From Clostridia bacterium (lineage in GTDB: Bacteria > Bacillota > Clostridia > UMGS1883), in assembly GCA_017441965.1 (NCBI GenBank), contig JAFSBF010000003.1:1-5343 (forward strand): a DNA stretch of 5,343 nucleotides. Direction: 5' to 3'. Every line of letters begins with the position of its first letter. The first letter of the stretch is position 1. Under the pieces are notes generated by a model, which was not told the origin of the DNA, did not search any database, and saw nothing but the letters and a program-made list of their open reading frames with translations. Shown in pieces: positions 1 to 4,251 of the stretch. A program made the position numbers and the translations under genes.

Positions 1-234
1 GAGAAGTATTTTGGTTGGGGAACTGTCAGGATTGAGCTTCAGGTATCAGATGGTGAAATTAAGGATGTCAGGCTTTATACGGATGCAATGGACCATAGCC
101 TGCCTCAAAGAGTTTCATCAGCACTTATCTCCTGCCGTTTTAATAAAGATGATATAAAAAGCGCACTTTTTAGCATACTCCCTGAAAATATTGCAATGGA
201 CTTAACGGAGCTTTTGGAAAATGAAATTCTGTAA
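1..234 (+). CDS. lplA: Lipoate-protein ligase A, C-terminal part (5' partial)
   Basis: Frame 1 is open from the window edge to TAA at 232-234 and gives 77 residues. It begins EKYFGWGTVRIEL, then VSDGEIKDVRLYTDAMD, and ends in a helical tail. A W-G-x-[IV] strand, a V-x-x-G-x-I turn and a Y-T-D-A-M segment in this order match the small C-terminal accessory domain of lipoate-protein ligases. That domain follows the catalytic BPL/LplA domain, which lies outside the window. Family role: ATP-dependent attachment of lipoate to lysine in E2 subunits or the glycine cleavage H protein, in the cytoplasm. The catalytic domain cannot be checked here, so the substrate and completeness are unknown. A hairpin starts 13 bases after the stop. 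The gene converges on the secreted-protein gene. Confidence 0.8.
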   Translation, partial: EKYFGWGTVRIELQVSDGEIKDVRLYTDAMDHSLPQRVSSALISCRFNKDDIKSALFSILPENIAMDLTELLENEIL

Positions 235-247
235 AAAACCGAGCGAT

Positions 248-299
248 AAACAGGGCTATAGTAACACGAAATTAAAATCATGTTACTATAGCCCTGTTT
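248..299 (+). terminator. Intrinsic terminator-like hairpin after the lipoate ligase gene
   Basis: A perfect 19-bp inverted repeat (arms 248-266 and 281-299, 14-base AT-rich loop) starts 13 bases after the ligase stop. On the + strand the right arm ends in TTTT and continues T-rich; on the - strand the mirror arm is also followed by T-rich sequence. It could therefore stop transcription from both directions. The stem is unusually long and its core is only moderately GC-rich. Confidence 0.75.
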
Positions 300-379
300 T
301 ATTTGCGTTTCCAACAATCTTAGCAAAACGAAACAGAAAGTGTCACGTCCCCAAACTGTTTTTAACCTCCTAAAAATAT

Positions 380-419
380 CAAAGGAGCCTTGTGCACTCC
401 CGTACACAAGGCTCCTTTG
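380..419 (-). terminator. Intrinsic terminator of the secreted-protein gene
   Basis: A 15-bp perfect inverted repeat (arms 380-394 and 405-419, core AAGGAGCCTTGTG) sits about 30 bases past the stop of the 449-1804 gene. On the - strand it is followed by ATATTTTTA, a weak T tract. Two more pairs (396:403 and 397:402) can form inside, leaving a 4-base loop. Confidence 0.8.
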
Positions 420-448
420 TTGTAAATAAATTAATTTAAAATATTTGT

Positions 449-1804
449 TTACGGAAGGTCTTTATACTGCTGTGCTGCAACAACGCCGGGGGCGCAGTAA
501 ACAGAGCCACTGATATAAGCATCTATAAGACCACCTAAGTTTCCTGTCCAGTTTTCAGTTTTAGAAAGAAGTGTCTTATTACCTGCTTTGTCAACAACCC
601 AGTACTCAATCATATTGCCGTTAAGCTTGAAATAAGTATTTCCGTACTCACCTGTAGGAACTCTGTAGATGGGGTTATTGTTTGCATCAACTGCTTCCTT
701 ACCGTCAACATACTTACGCTCAACAACCTCGTAAACATTCTCTACAAGATTTCCGTTTGCATCCTTAGCATTCTGGAAGAAAGCAAACTTCCATGTAACC
801 TTGGGAGTTGCCTTTCCGCCTGTGTAACGGAGAACTCTGTCCTTTCCGTTTTCGCCGTCAAGAACAACGCCGTTAACGATAAGGTACTGATAATAGTTAT
901 AAGGCTCTGCCATTTCGTAAGAAGGAGCAGTCCATGAAATCTTTGCATCATTTCTAATTTCGAAGGAATCATAATCCCACTGCCAACCATCATTCATATG
1001 AAGAAGGTATTCCTGTGCTACATTCTTTGTTGTAAGACCTGCTTTTCCTGTCTTATTGAATTTAGCAGTGATATACTTACTGTATACAACGGGAATCATT
1101 TTTGCAATATCCTCGTCGCTCATTACATATTTATTTGTTTCAGGATTACGCGCACTGAGCTTTGCAACTGTAAATTCGTTATTTACAAGATTGTTCCAGG
1201 TATTAATTGCATTTACGCTGAAATCAGAATACATTCTCTGCTCATTAACGTCGAGCAAATCACCACTCTTATCATAGCGACCAAAGCCGTATTCCTTCAT
1301 ACTAATGTCAACAACATATGCTGTTCTGCTCGTTCTTGTCTTTACAGCGGAATCAGGAATACTGAAAGCATCGTTACCAAAATCCCAAGTCCAGGTCTTG
1401 TTATTTACCTTTGTCTGCTGACGCTCCCAGATAACGTAAGGAGCCTTTATCTCCCACATATAGTCACGTCTTCTGGTTTCCCACTGAGGGAAGAGATTGT
1501 TGTAACGTGTGATAGGCTGTTTCTTGCCGTCAAGATACATTCTGTCGTACCCTGCATAGGGATATACACCTTCATAGCCCTCAGCAGACCAAGTGGGAGC
1601 TACGGGAACAAGTACCTGCTTGTTTGTGTACTTTCCTTTAATCACTTCGTTATAAATTCTGTTAGGACTATACGGATCGGTTGTATCATAACCTGCAAAC
1701 ACCATATTATCCATTTCTGTCTGTGCAAACGCGGTTATACCCATAGTAGCTGCTACGGAAATAATGGCTACGCACGCAACAAGTCTTGTGAAAAGTCTTT
1801 TCAT
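449..1804 (-). CDS. Secreted Trp/Tyr-rich protein of unknown function
   Basis: This 451-aa protein starts at ATG 1804-1802, behind AGGGAGG at 1816-1822 (11-base spacing). Residues 1-27 are a clear Sec signal peptide: a basic start (KRLFTR), a hydrophobic core and an AFA cleavage site before Q28. No lipobox, LPXTG motif, transmembrane anchor or SLH repeat is visible, so the product is probably released or held at the surface non-covalently. The mature part has 13 Trp, many Tyr and many Asn/Lys, as in extracellular beta-rich proteins. Similar segments recur: YLDG (90-93), YLIVNG (307-312) and YVDG (365-368), plus WTWDF (138-142) and WQWDY (274-278). I do not recognise the family and see no catalytic motif. 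It is divergent from an XRE regulator that may control it, and ends at its own terminator. The reading frame is certain, the function unknown. Confidence 0.9.
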   Translation of the reverse strand: MKRLFTRLVACVAIISVAATMGITAFAQTEMDNMVFAGYDTTDPYSPNRIYNEVIKGKYTNKQVLVPVAPTWSAEGYEGVYPYAGYDRMYLDGKKQPITRYNNLFPQWETRRRDYMWEIKAPYVIWERQQTKVNNKTWTWDFGNDAFSIPDSAVKTRTSRTAYVVDISMKEYGFGRYDKSGDLLDVNEQRMYSDFSVNAINTWNNLVNNEFTVAKLSARNPETNKYVMSDEDIAKMIPVVYSKYITAKFNKTGKAGLTTKNVAQEYLLHMNDGWQWDYDSFEIRNDAKISWTAPSYEMAEPYNYYQYLIVNGVVLDGENGKDRVLRYTGGKATPKVTWKFAFFQNAKDANGNLVENVYEVVERKYVDGKEAVDANNNPIYRVPTGEYGNTYFKLNGNMIEYWVVDKAGNKTLLSKTENWTGNLGGLIDAYISGSVYCAPGVVAAQQYKDLP

Positions 1805-1815
1805 AATAAGACTTT

Positions 1816-1822
1816 CCTCCCT
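1816..1822 (-). promoter_or_regulatory. Ribosome binding site of the secreted-protein gene
   Basis: The - strand reads AGGGAGG 11 bases before ATG 1804. The spacing is slightly long, but no other start codon lies between, and the signal peptide follows directly. A perfect AT-only 16-base palindrome (1825-1840) lies just upstream of it in the leader. Confidence 0.75.
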
Positions 1823-1846
1823 TCATAAAAATATTTTTATTCTACA

Positions 1847-1897
1847 TTATCTCGGTTTTCAAACCTTTGTCTGCTAAAGTTATGAAAACGGAGATAA
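1847..1897 (-). promoter_or_regulatory. Long hairpin in the 5' leader of the secreted-protein mRNA
   Basis: Positions 1847-1861 and 1883-1897 are inverted repeats pairing 14 of 15 positions, with one central mismatch (1854:1890). The loop can extend the stem by about 6 bp (1862-1868 with 1876-1881, one bulge), leaving a 7-base apical loop. It lies in the predicted leader, between the inferred start point (about 1933) and the ribosome binding site. No T tract follows directly, so a 5' stabilising stem or a folded regulatory leader is more likely than a simple terminator. Confidence 0.55.
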
Positions 1898-1939
1898 AAT
1901 GTATTCTTTTGAATAAAAGCAATACTTTTGTCAAATATT

Positions 1940-1968
1940 AGAATACTATAGTATTTCAACTTTGTCAA
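1940..1968 (-). promoter_or_regulatory. Sigma-A-like promoter for the secreted-protein gene
   Basis: On the - strand, TTGACA (1963-1968) is followed after exactly 17 bases by TATTCT (1940-1945). The expected start near 1933 gives a leader of about 128 bases. The palindrome 1942-1955 covers part of the -10 and the spacer, where a bound repressor would block polymerase. A second TTGACA lies 34 bases downstream (1929-1934) but has no acceptable -10. Confidence 0.6.
1942..1955. promoter_or_regulatory. Operator-like palindrome O1
   Basis: AATACTATAGTATT is a perfect 14-base palindrome overlapping the -10 and spacer of the leftward promoter. Its GTATT/AATAC half-site recurs at 1901-1905, 1921-1925 and 1986-1990 in the same gap. 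The position suits repression by the adjacent XRE protein. Binding is inferred. Confidence 0.45.
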
Positions 1969-1983
1969 GTAATATTTTACAAT
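1955..1983 (+). promoter_or_regulatory. Putative promoter of the XRE regulator gene
   Basis: TACAAT (1978-1983) matches the -10 consensus at 5 of 6 positions. TTCAAC (1955-1960) lies 17 bases upstream as a poor -35. The start point would be near 1990, giving a leader of about 30 bases. The -10 lies within palindrome O2. The weak -35 leaves this call tentative. Confidence 0.35.
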
Positions 1984-1996
1984 AAGTATTGTAAAA
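1975..1996. promoter_or_regulatory. Operator-like palindrome O2 at the XRE promoter
   Basis: This is a perfect inverted repeat with 10-base arms (TTTTACAATA at 1975-1984, TATTGTAAAA at 1987-1996) around AG. It spans the proposed -10 of the regulator and ends 12 bases before its ribosome binding site, so it could serve for autoregulation. It shares the AATA/TATT core with O1 but has a shorter centre (2 rather than 6 bases), so the two may not bind the same protein. Confidence 0.45.
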
Positions 1997-2008
1997 ATTG
2001 ATTTTTGC

Positions 2009-2014
2009 AGGAGG
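2009..2014 (+). promoter_or_regulatory. Ribosome binding site that fixes the XRE start
   Basis: AGGAGG ends 7 bases before ATG 2022. An upstream in-frame TTG at 1998 would add eight residues, but those would be encoded across this site itself. ATG 2022 is therefore the start. Confidence 0.9.
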
Positions 2015-2021
2015 AATAATA

Positions 2022-2303
2022 ATGCTTTGTACCAGTATCAAACAGCTTCGTACATCAAGGGGCCTCAGTCAGGTAGAGCTTGCAAAAAAACTGTCCGTTA
2101 CAAAACAGACAGTTTCCAACTGGGAAAATGACAACATTCAGCCTTCCATAGATATGCTTGAAAGACTTTCTGACTTTTTCAACGTATCTACCGACTATCT
2201 TTTGGGAAGAAGCCAAAGCAGTCCGCTTTCCACAGAAGGACTAACCCATGAGCAGATTTCCCACATTGCTTTGCTTATTGAGGATTTAAAAAAATGCAAT
2301 TAA
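2022..2303 (+). CDS. XRE-family helix-turn-helix transcriptional regulator
   Basis: This 93-aa protein starts at ATG 2022 behind an ideal AGGAGG. Residues 6-60 form a Cro/C1-type HTH domain: IKQLRTSRGLSQVELAKKL (first helices), then the recognition-helix segment VTKQTVSNWEND, then the typical PSIDMLERLSDFFNVSTDYLLG ending. The remaining 30 residues are short and partly helical (LTHEQISHIALLIEDLKK) and could help dimerisation. No sensor or peptidase domain is present. Small proteins of this type bind palindromic operators as dimers. It is divergent from the secreted-protein gene, with two palindromes between them, so the likely job is control of that gene and of itself. The ligand and the sign of regulation are unknown. 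It ends at a strong bidirectional terminator. Confidence 0.95.
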   Translation: MLCTSIKQLRTSRGLSQVELAKKLSVTKQTVSNWENDNIQPSIDMLERLSDFFNVSTDYLLGRSQSSPLSTEGLTHEQISHIALLIEDLKKCN

Positions 2304-2331
2304 AGACGTGGCATTTTCTGTTTCAACAAAC

Positions 2332-2379
2332 AAAAAATTCCCATTTTGGGGACAGTCCCCAAAATGGGAATTTTTTTTT
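2332..2379. terminator. Shared bidirectional terminator between convergent genes
   Basis: A perfect 21-bp stem (arms 2332-2352 and 2356-2376) has a 3-base loop, with the core GGGGACAGTCCCC. Nine T's (2371-2379) follow on the + strand, and A6 at 2332-2337 gives T6 on the - strand. It ends the XRE gene 28 bases after its stop. The - strand gene's stop codon overlaps the edge of the T run. Confidence 0.9.
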
Positions 2380-2749
2380 ATCTCAAGCTGTACTTTCCTA
2401 AAGTTTCAACATTTTTTATTTCGTGTTGCATAATCTGTGCCATAGAAAGACCAAGTGCGTTACAAAGACTTGCTATATAAAATAAGTTTTCACCGATTTC
2501 ATTTTGTATGACACCAAGACATTCTTGGCAGAGTGTTCCGCTTATTCCGCTGCCCGGGTTTTCAAGTGGGTTTTGATTTTTCTCCCCGTTTATTTGTATG
2601 CAACCGCATCCCGTGGCAGAGCGCACCGTACTGCGGCATATTTTACTGCCTGAAATCTGACATTTTGTAAGGATGTCAAGAACATTTGAGTTTCTGACAA
2701 GAAGCGACTTCACCTTCTCCTGAAAATCTTCCGCTGGGGTGGAACTCAT
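2378..2749 (-). CDS. Small conserved clostridial-type protein with CxC and CxxC motifs, unknown function
   Basis: This 123-aa cytoplasmic protein has no signal peptide or membrane segment. The start is placed at ATG 2749 rather than the upstream GTG 2755, because GAGGTG (2757-2762) is only one base from the GTG but seven from the ATG. The N-terminal half is helical (DFQEKVKSLLVRNSNVLDILTK). Then come C48-G-C50 and C74-x-x-C77, which could hold a metal. The C-terminal half (IGENLFYIASLCNALGLSMAQIM) resembles the last helices of MazG-like nucleotide pyrophosphohydrolases, though I see no catalytic acidic motif. The ending LGKYSLR and overall layout recall small clostridial hypothetical proteins; that is memory, not a search. 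It has its own sigma-A-like promoter and shares a terminator with the XRE gene. No function is assigned. Confidence 0.85.
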   Translation of the reverse strand: MSSTPAEDFQEKVKSLLVRNSNVLDILTKCQISGSKICRSTVRSATGCGCIQINGEKNQNPLENPGSGISGTLCQECLGVIQNEIGENLFYIASLCNALGLSMAQIMQHEIKNVETLGKYSLR

Positions 2750-2756
2750 TTTCACT

Positions 2757-2762
2757 CACCTC
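2757..2762 (-). promoter_or_regulatory. Ribosome binding site that fixes the start at 2749
   Basis: GAGGTG on the - strand has a 7-base spacing to ATG 2749. The longer frame would begin at GTG 2755, one base from this site, which is unworkable. Confidence 0.8.
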
Positions 2763-2783
2763 GTATTCATATTTCTGTATGTA

Positions 2784-2812
2784 ATTATATAATTTGACAA
2801 CTAAATAGTCAA
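2784..2812 (-). promoter_or_regulatory. Sigma-A-like promoter of the Cys protein gene
   Basis: On the - strand, TTGACT (2807-2812), a 17-base spacer and the perfect TATAAT (2784-2789). The start point would be near 2777, leaving a leader of about 28 bases. Confidence 0.8.
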
Positions 2813-2860
2813 TGTAAGAGTTTGTAATAAAATGTCTTGTTAAAAATACAAAAAAAATGC

Positions 2861-2889
2861 TTGACAAAACGCTCTTCTTAATGTATACT
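2861..2889 (+). promoter_or_regulatory. Strong promoter of the tRNA pair
   Basis: TTGACA (2861-2866), a 17-base spacer, then TATACT (2884-2889). The start would be near 2896. The tRNA 5' leader (2894-2916) can form an 8-bp hairpin with one G:T pair. No open frame follows, only the tRNAs, so this is a stable-RNA promoter. Confidence 0.85.
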
Positions 2890-2936
2890 TTTTAAGTGTT
2901 CGTGATGAGAATACTTGATTAACTCGCACGCTATAT

Positions 2937-3011
2937 GGCCCGTTGGTCAAGCGGTTAAGACACCGCCCTTTCACGGCGGTAACACGAGTTCAAATCTCGT
3001 ACGGGTCACCA
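2937..3011 (+). tRNA. tRNA-Glu (anticodon UUC)
   Basis: This is a complete 75-base tRNA with encoded CCA (3009-3011). The acceptor GGCCCGT (2937-2943) pairs with 3001-3007, with one G:T. The anticodon stem CCGCC/GGCGG (2963-2967, 2975-2979) encloses loop CTTTCAC with anticodon TTC at 2970-2972. The T stem ACGAG/CTCGT encloses TTCAAAT. Sequence and anticodon indicate tRNA-Glu. It is the first gene of a two-tRNA transcript. Confidence 0.97.
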
Positions 3012-3020
3012 CTTTAATAA

Positions 3021-3097
3021 GGGCTTTTAGCTCAGTTGGTTAGAGCAACCGGCTCATAACCGGTCGGTCCGGGGTTCGAGTCCCTGAAGGCCCACCA
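3021..3097 (+). tRNA. tRNA with CAU anticodon: elongator Met, or Ile2 if lysidine-modified
   Basis: This is a complete 77-base tRNA with encoded CCA (3095-3097), starting 9 bases after tRNA-Glu. Acceptor GGGCTTT (3021-3027) pairs with 3087-3093, with one T:G. The anticodon stem ACCGG/CCGGT (3048-3052, 3060-3064) encloses CTCATAA with CAT at 3055-3057. It is not the initiator, because the 1:72 pair is a normal G:C and the GGG/CCC anticodon-stem signature is absent. Elongator Met and TilS-modified Ile2 share this loop, and I cannot separate them from one gene. Confidence 0.95.
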
Positions 3098-3102
3098 CGC
3101 AG

Positions 3103-3129
3103 ATGCCACCCATATTGGGTGGCATTTTT
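3103..3129 (+). terminator. Terminator of the tRNA transcript
   Basis: Nine-bp stem ATGCCACCC/GGGTGGCAT (3103-3111, 3117-3125), 5-base loop, then a T run to 3129. It starts 5 bases after the tRNA CCA, and it lies in the loop between the tRNA 3' end and its inverted copy. Confidence 0.9.
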
Positions 3130-3160
3130 GCGTGGTGAGGCTTTCAGGGACTCGAACCCC
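3130..3160. repeat. Inverted copy of the adjacent tRNA 3' end
   Basis: Read as reverse complement, this stretch reproduces 3071-3100 (T arm, acceptor 3' strand, CCA and the next three bases). It matches at 29 of 31 aligned positions, with one inserted base (3138) and one substitution. The match starts right after the terminator T run and stops abruptly at the T-stem end, so it is a bounded piece and not a pseudo-tRNA. It lacks the D arm, anticodon arm and 5' acceptor strand. Confidence 0.85.
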
Positions 3161-3329
3161 GTGGGGGCAACTGCCGCAGAAAAACAGTCCTGTGAACTGT
3201 TTTCCCGGCAGTTGGTGCGCCGTCCGGTACCGAAATGCGCAGCATTTGGGTGGACAAGCAGGGCAGACGCAGAGCGGCTGCGTCCCTGAAGGCAATAGCA
3301 GAAACGGATTCAAGCTTCGCTGAAGCTTG
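3139..3329. repeat. GC-rich multi-hairpin element downstream of the tRNAs
   Basis: No credible gene lies here. By hand count 3161-3300 is about 61% GC, against about 44% for 3401-3540. It packs several inverted repeats: CAACTGCCG/CGGCAGTTG (3168-3176, 3206-3214) enclosing AAAACAGT/ACTGTTTT (3181-3188, 3196-3203); AAATGC/GCATTT (3233-3238, 3242-3247) with outer GTCC/GGAC; GACGCA/TGCGTC (3266-3271, 3279-3284); and CAAGCTTC/GAAGCTTG (3311-3318, 3322-3329). GTCCCTGAAGGC at 3282-3293 repeats 12 bases of the tRNA 3' end directly and pairs with 3140-3151, so 3140-3293 is closed by a 12-bp inverted repeat with one G:T. The look is that of a small non-coding mobile or REP-like element, or a structured RNA. 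Its identity is inferred. Confidence 0.5.
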
Positions 3330-3362
3330 CTTTCATCTCGCAAGGACTTTGAACGGGAAAAC

Positions 3363-3392
3363 AAAAAATCCTATCTTCTGATAGGATTTTTT
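3363..3392 (-). terminator. Terminator of the divIC-yabR region
   Basis: Thirteen-bp perfect stem (3363-3375, 3380-3392; AAAAAATCCTATC and its complement) with a TTCT loop, 11 bases past the stop of the S1-domain gene. A and T runs at the stem ends make it usable in both directions. Confidence 0.9.
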
Positions 3393-3403
3393 CTATTCAT
3401 TCG

Positions 3404-3826
3404 TTACTTTCTTCTGTTACTACGCTTACCCTCTACATTGCGCTTTATATCGAGCATACGGGCATCGCTTGACTGCTTGAAGCTTGCCATCATATCTTCA
3501 AATGACATATCCTTCTGGTCGTTTTCACTGCCCCAGTCAATTTCTGCAGGTCTTCCTGTGAAAGGTGCTGCAGCTCTTCTTTGAAAATGGTTTTCCTGCG
3601 CCTTTTTGATAGAGAGGCTAATCTTACCCTTTTCGTCAAGCGACAAAACCTTCACCTTGACTGTCTGCCCCATTGAAAGATGCTCATTTATATCTTTGAC
3701 ATAATTTCTCGCAACCTCTGAAATATGTACAAGACCTGTTTCACCGTCAGGCAAATCAATAAATGCCCCAAATCCCGTTATTCCTGAAACCTTACCTTCT
3801 ACTATTTGTCCTACTTCAAGTGCCAT
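3404..3826 (-). CDS. yabR: S1-domain RNA-binding protein, YabR-like
   Basis: This 140-aa protein starts at ATG 3826. AAAGGGG at 3839-3845 is a somewhat distant ribosome binding site (12 bases). Residues 5-75 are a single S1 OB-fold domain: VGQIVEGKVSGITGFGAFIDL, then GLVHISEV and LSLDEKGKISLSIK, including the G-F-G-A-F and V-H-I-S RNA-binding signature. The tail (80-140) is polar and probably disordered, with a short segment SFEDMMASFKQSSDARMLDIKR and a basic end (KRSNRRK). Length and layout fit the Firmicutes YabR/GSP13 group, single-S1 proteins thought to associate with RNA or ribosomes; the precise role is not known. It follows divIC on the same strand after 59 AT-rich bases, as in Bacillus, and is the last gene before the terminator. 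Confidence 0.9.
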   Translation of the reverse strand: MALEVGQIVEGKVSGITGFGAFIDLPDGETGLVHISEVARNYVKDINEHLSMGQTVKVKVLSLDEKGKISLSIKKAQENHFQRRAAAPFTGRPAEIDWGSENDQKDMSFEDMMASFKQSSDARMLDIKRNVEGKRSNRRK

Positions 3827-3885
3827 AAAGGTACTTTACCCCTTTCAGTATGTAAAAATATAATATATAAACTTTTTTGCACTAA

Positions 3886-4194
3886 TCAGTTGCCGACTAC
3901 AAACACAGTCTCATCCTCACGCACATAACCTTCGTCACGTGCCTTATCCTCATAAAATTCATCGGTGGAGTTATACTTCGCCTTTTCCTTCAAAACTTCA
4001 TACTCTTTTTCCATCGCACTTATCTCCCTCTCACACTGAGCGGTTTCCTGACGGATGCTGATAAGGCGCAGTTGTTGTGAAACAAGTGTATACAAAAATC
4101 CTGCAATTATCAAAAAGCAAACCGTCAGCTTTAAATAGTAGCTTTGCGTCTTTTTCTTTTTTCTCTGCACAGATTTTTTTGCCTCTACGCTCAC
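3886..4194 (-). CDS. divIC: Cell-division protein DivIC (FtsL/DivIC/FtsB family)
   Basis: This is a 102-aa single-pass membrane protein. The start is set at GTG 4194: GAGGTG (4201-4206) lies six bases before it, while the longer frame's GTG 4203 overlaps that site and would leave only about 6 bases of leader. Order: a basic cytoplasmic tail (KKSVQRKKKK), one membrane helix (about 20-38, YLKLTVCFLIIAGFLYTLV), a coiled coil (about 40-72), and the extracytoplasmic end DEFYEDKARDEGYVREDETVFVV. That end matches the family's A-R-x-x-G-Y-V-x-x-x-E pattern. In the family it joins the FtsL-DivIB-type division complex and helps control septal wall synthesis. It lies between yabQ and yabR as in Bacillus, and has its own vegetative promoter, fitting an essential gene inside a sporulation cluster. 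Confidence 0.93.
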   Translation of the reverse strand: MSVEAKKSVQRKKKKTQSYYLKLTVCFLIIAGFLYTLVSQQLRLISIRQETAQCEREISAMEKEYEVLKEKAKYNSTDEFYEDKARDEGYVREDETVFVVGN

Positions 4195-4200
4195 TCCACT

Positions 4201-4206
4201 CACCTC
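4201..4206 (-). promoter_or_regulatory. Ribosome binding site that fixes the divIC start
   Basis: GAGGTG on the - strand, with 6-base spacing to GTG 4194. It begins about 3 bases after the predicted transcription start, so the leader is very short. Confidence 0.7.
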
Positions 4207-4215
4207 ACACCCTAT

Positions 4216-4244
4216 AGTATAACTGAAAGATTTTCATTTGTAAA
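4216..4244 (-). promoter_or_regulatory. Sigma-A-like promoter of divIC
   Basis: On the - strand, TTTACA (4239-4244), a 17-base spacer, then TATACT (4216-4221); both boxes match consensus at 5 of 6 positions. The start would be near 4209, inside the 57-base gap after yabQ. It gives divIC (and probably yabR) vegetative expression independent of yabPQ. Confidence 0.75.
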
Positions 4245-4251
4245 GATTTTT

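Noticed and set aside
105..407. 100-codon - strand frame over the ligase end and two terminators
   Set aside because: It crosses a real coding end and two hairpins and lacks a ribosome binding site.
998..1828. 276-codon + strand frame opposite the secreted-protein gene
   Set aside because: Antisense shadow of a gene with a signal peptide and good start; its peptide is Cys/Ile-rich noise without a domain or start signal.
1929..1934. Second TTGACA as an alternative -35 for the secreted-protein gene
   Set aside because: No acceptable -10 at 15 to 19 bases; probably a repeat of the first box or chance.
2794..2812. TTGAC/GTCAA inverted repeat at the Cys-protein promoter as an operator
   Set aside because: Five-base arms that partly arise from the -35 box itself; too short to support a call.
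3282..3293. 12-base direct repeat of the tRNA 3' end as the right att site of an integrated element
   Set aside because: Too short, only about 200 bases from the tRNA, and no integrase or cargo lies between; kept only as part of the structured element.
3132..3323. 63-codon + strand frame in the GC-rich element
   Set aside because: It lies on hairpin sequence with no ribosome binding site and no protein-like pattern; it also starts with the inverted tRNA copy.
3032..3364. 110-codon open frame on the - strand across the tRNA and its inverted copy
   Set aside because: Its end (FRDSNPGPTGYEPVAL) is the well-known false peptide from reading a tRNA backwards; no ribosome binding site, and it covers a real tRNA.
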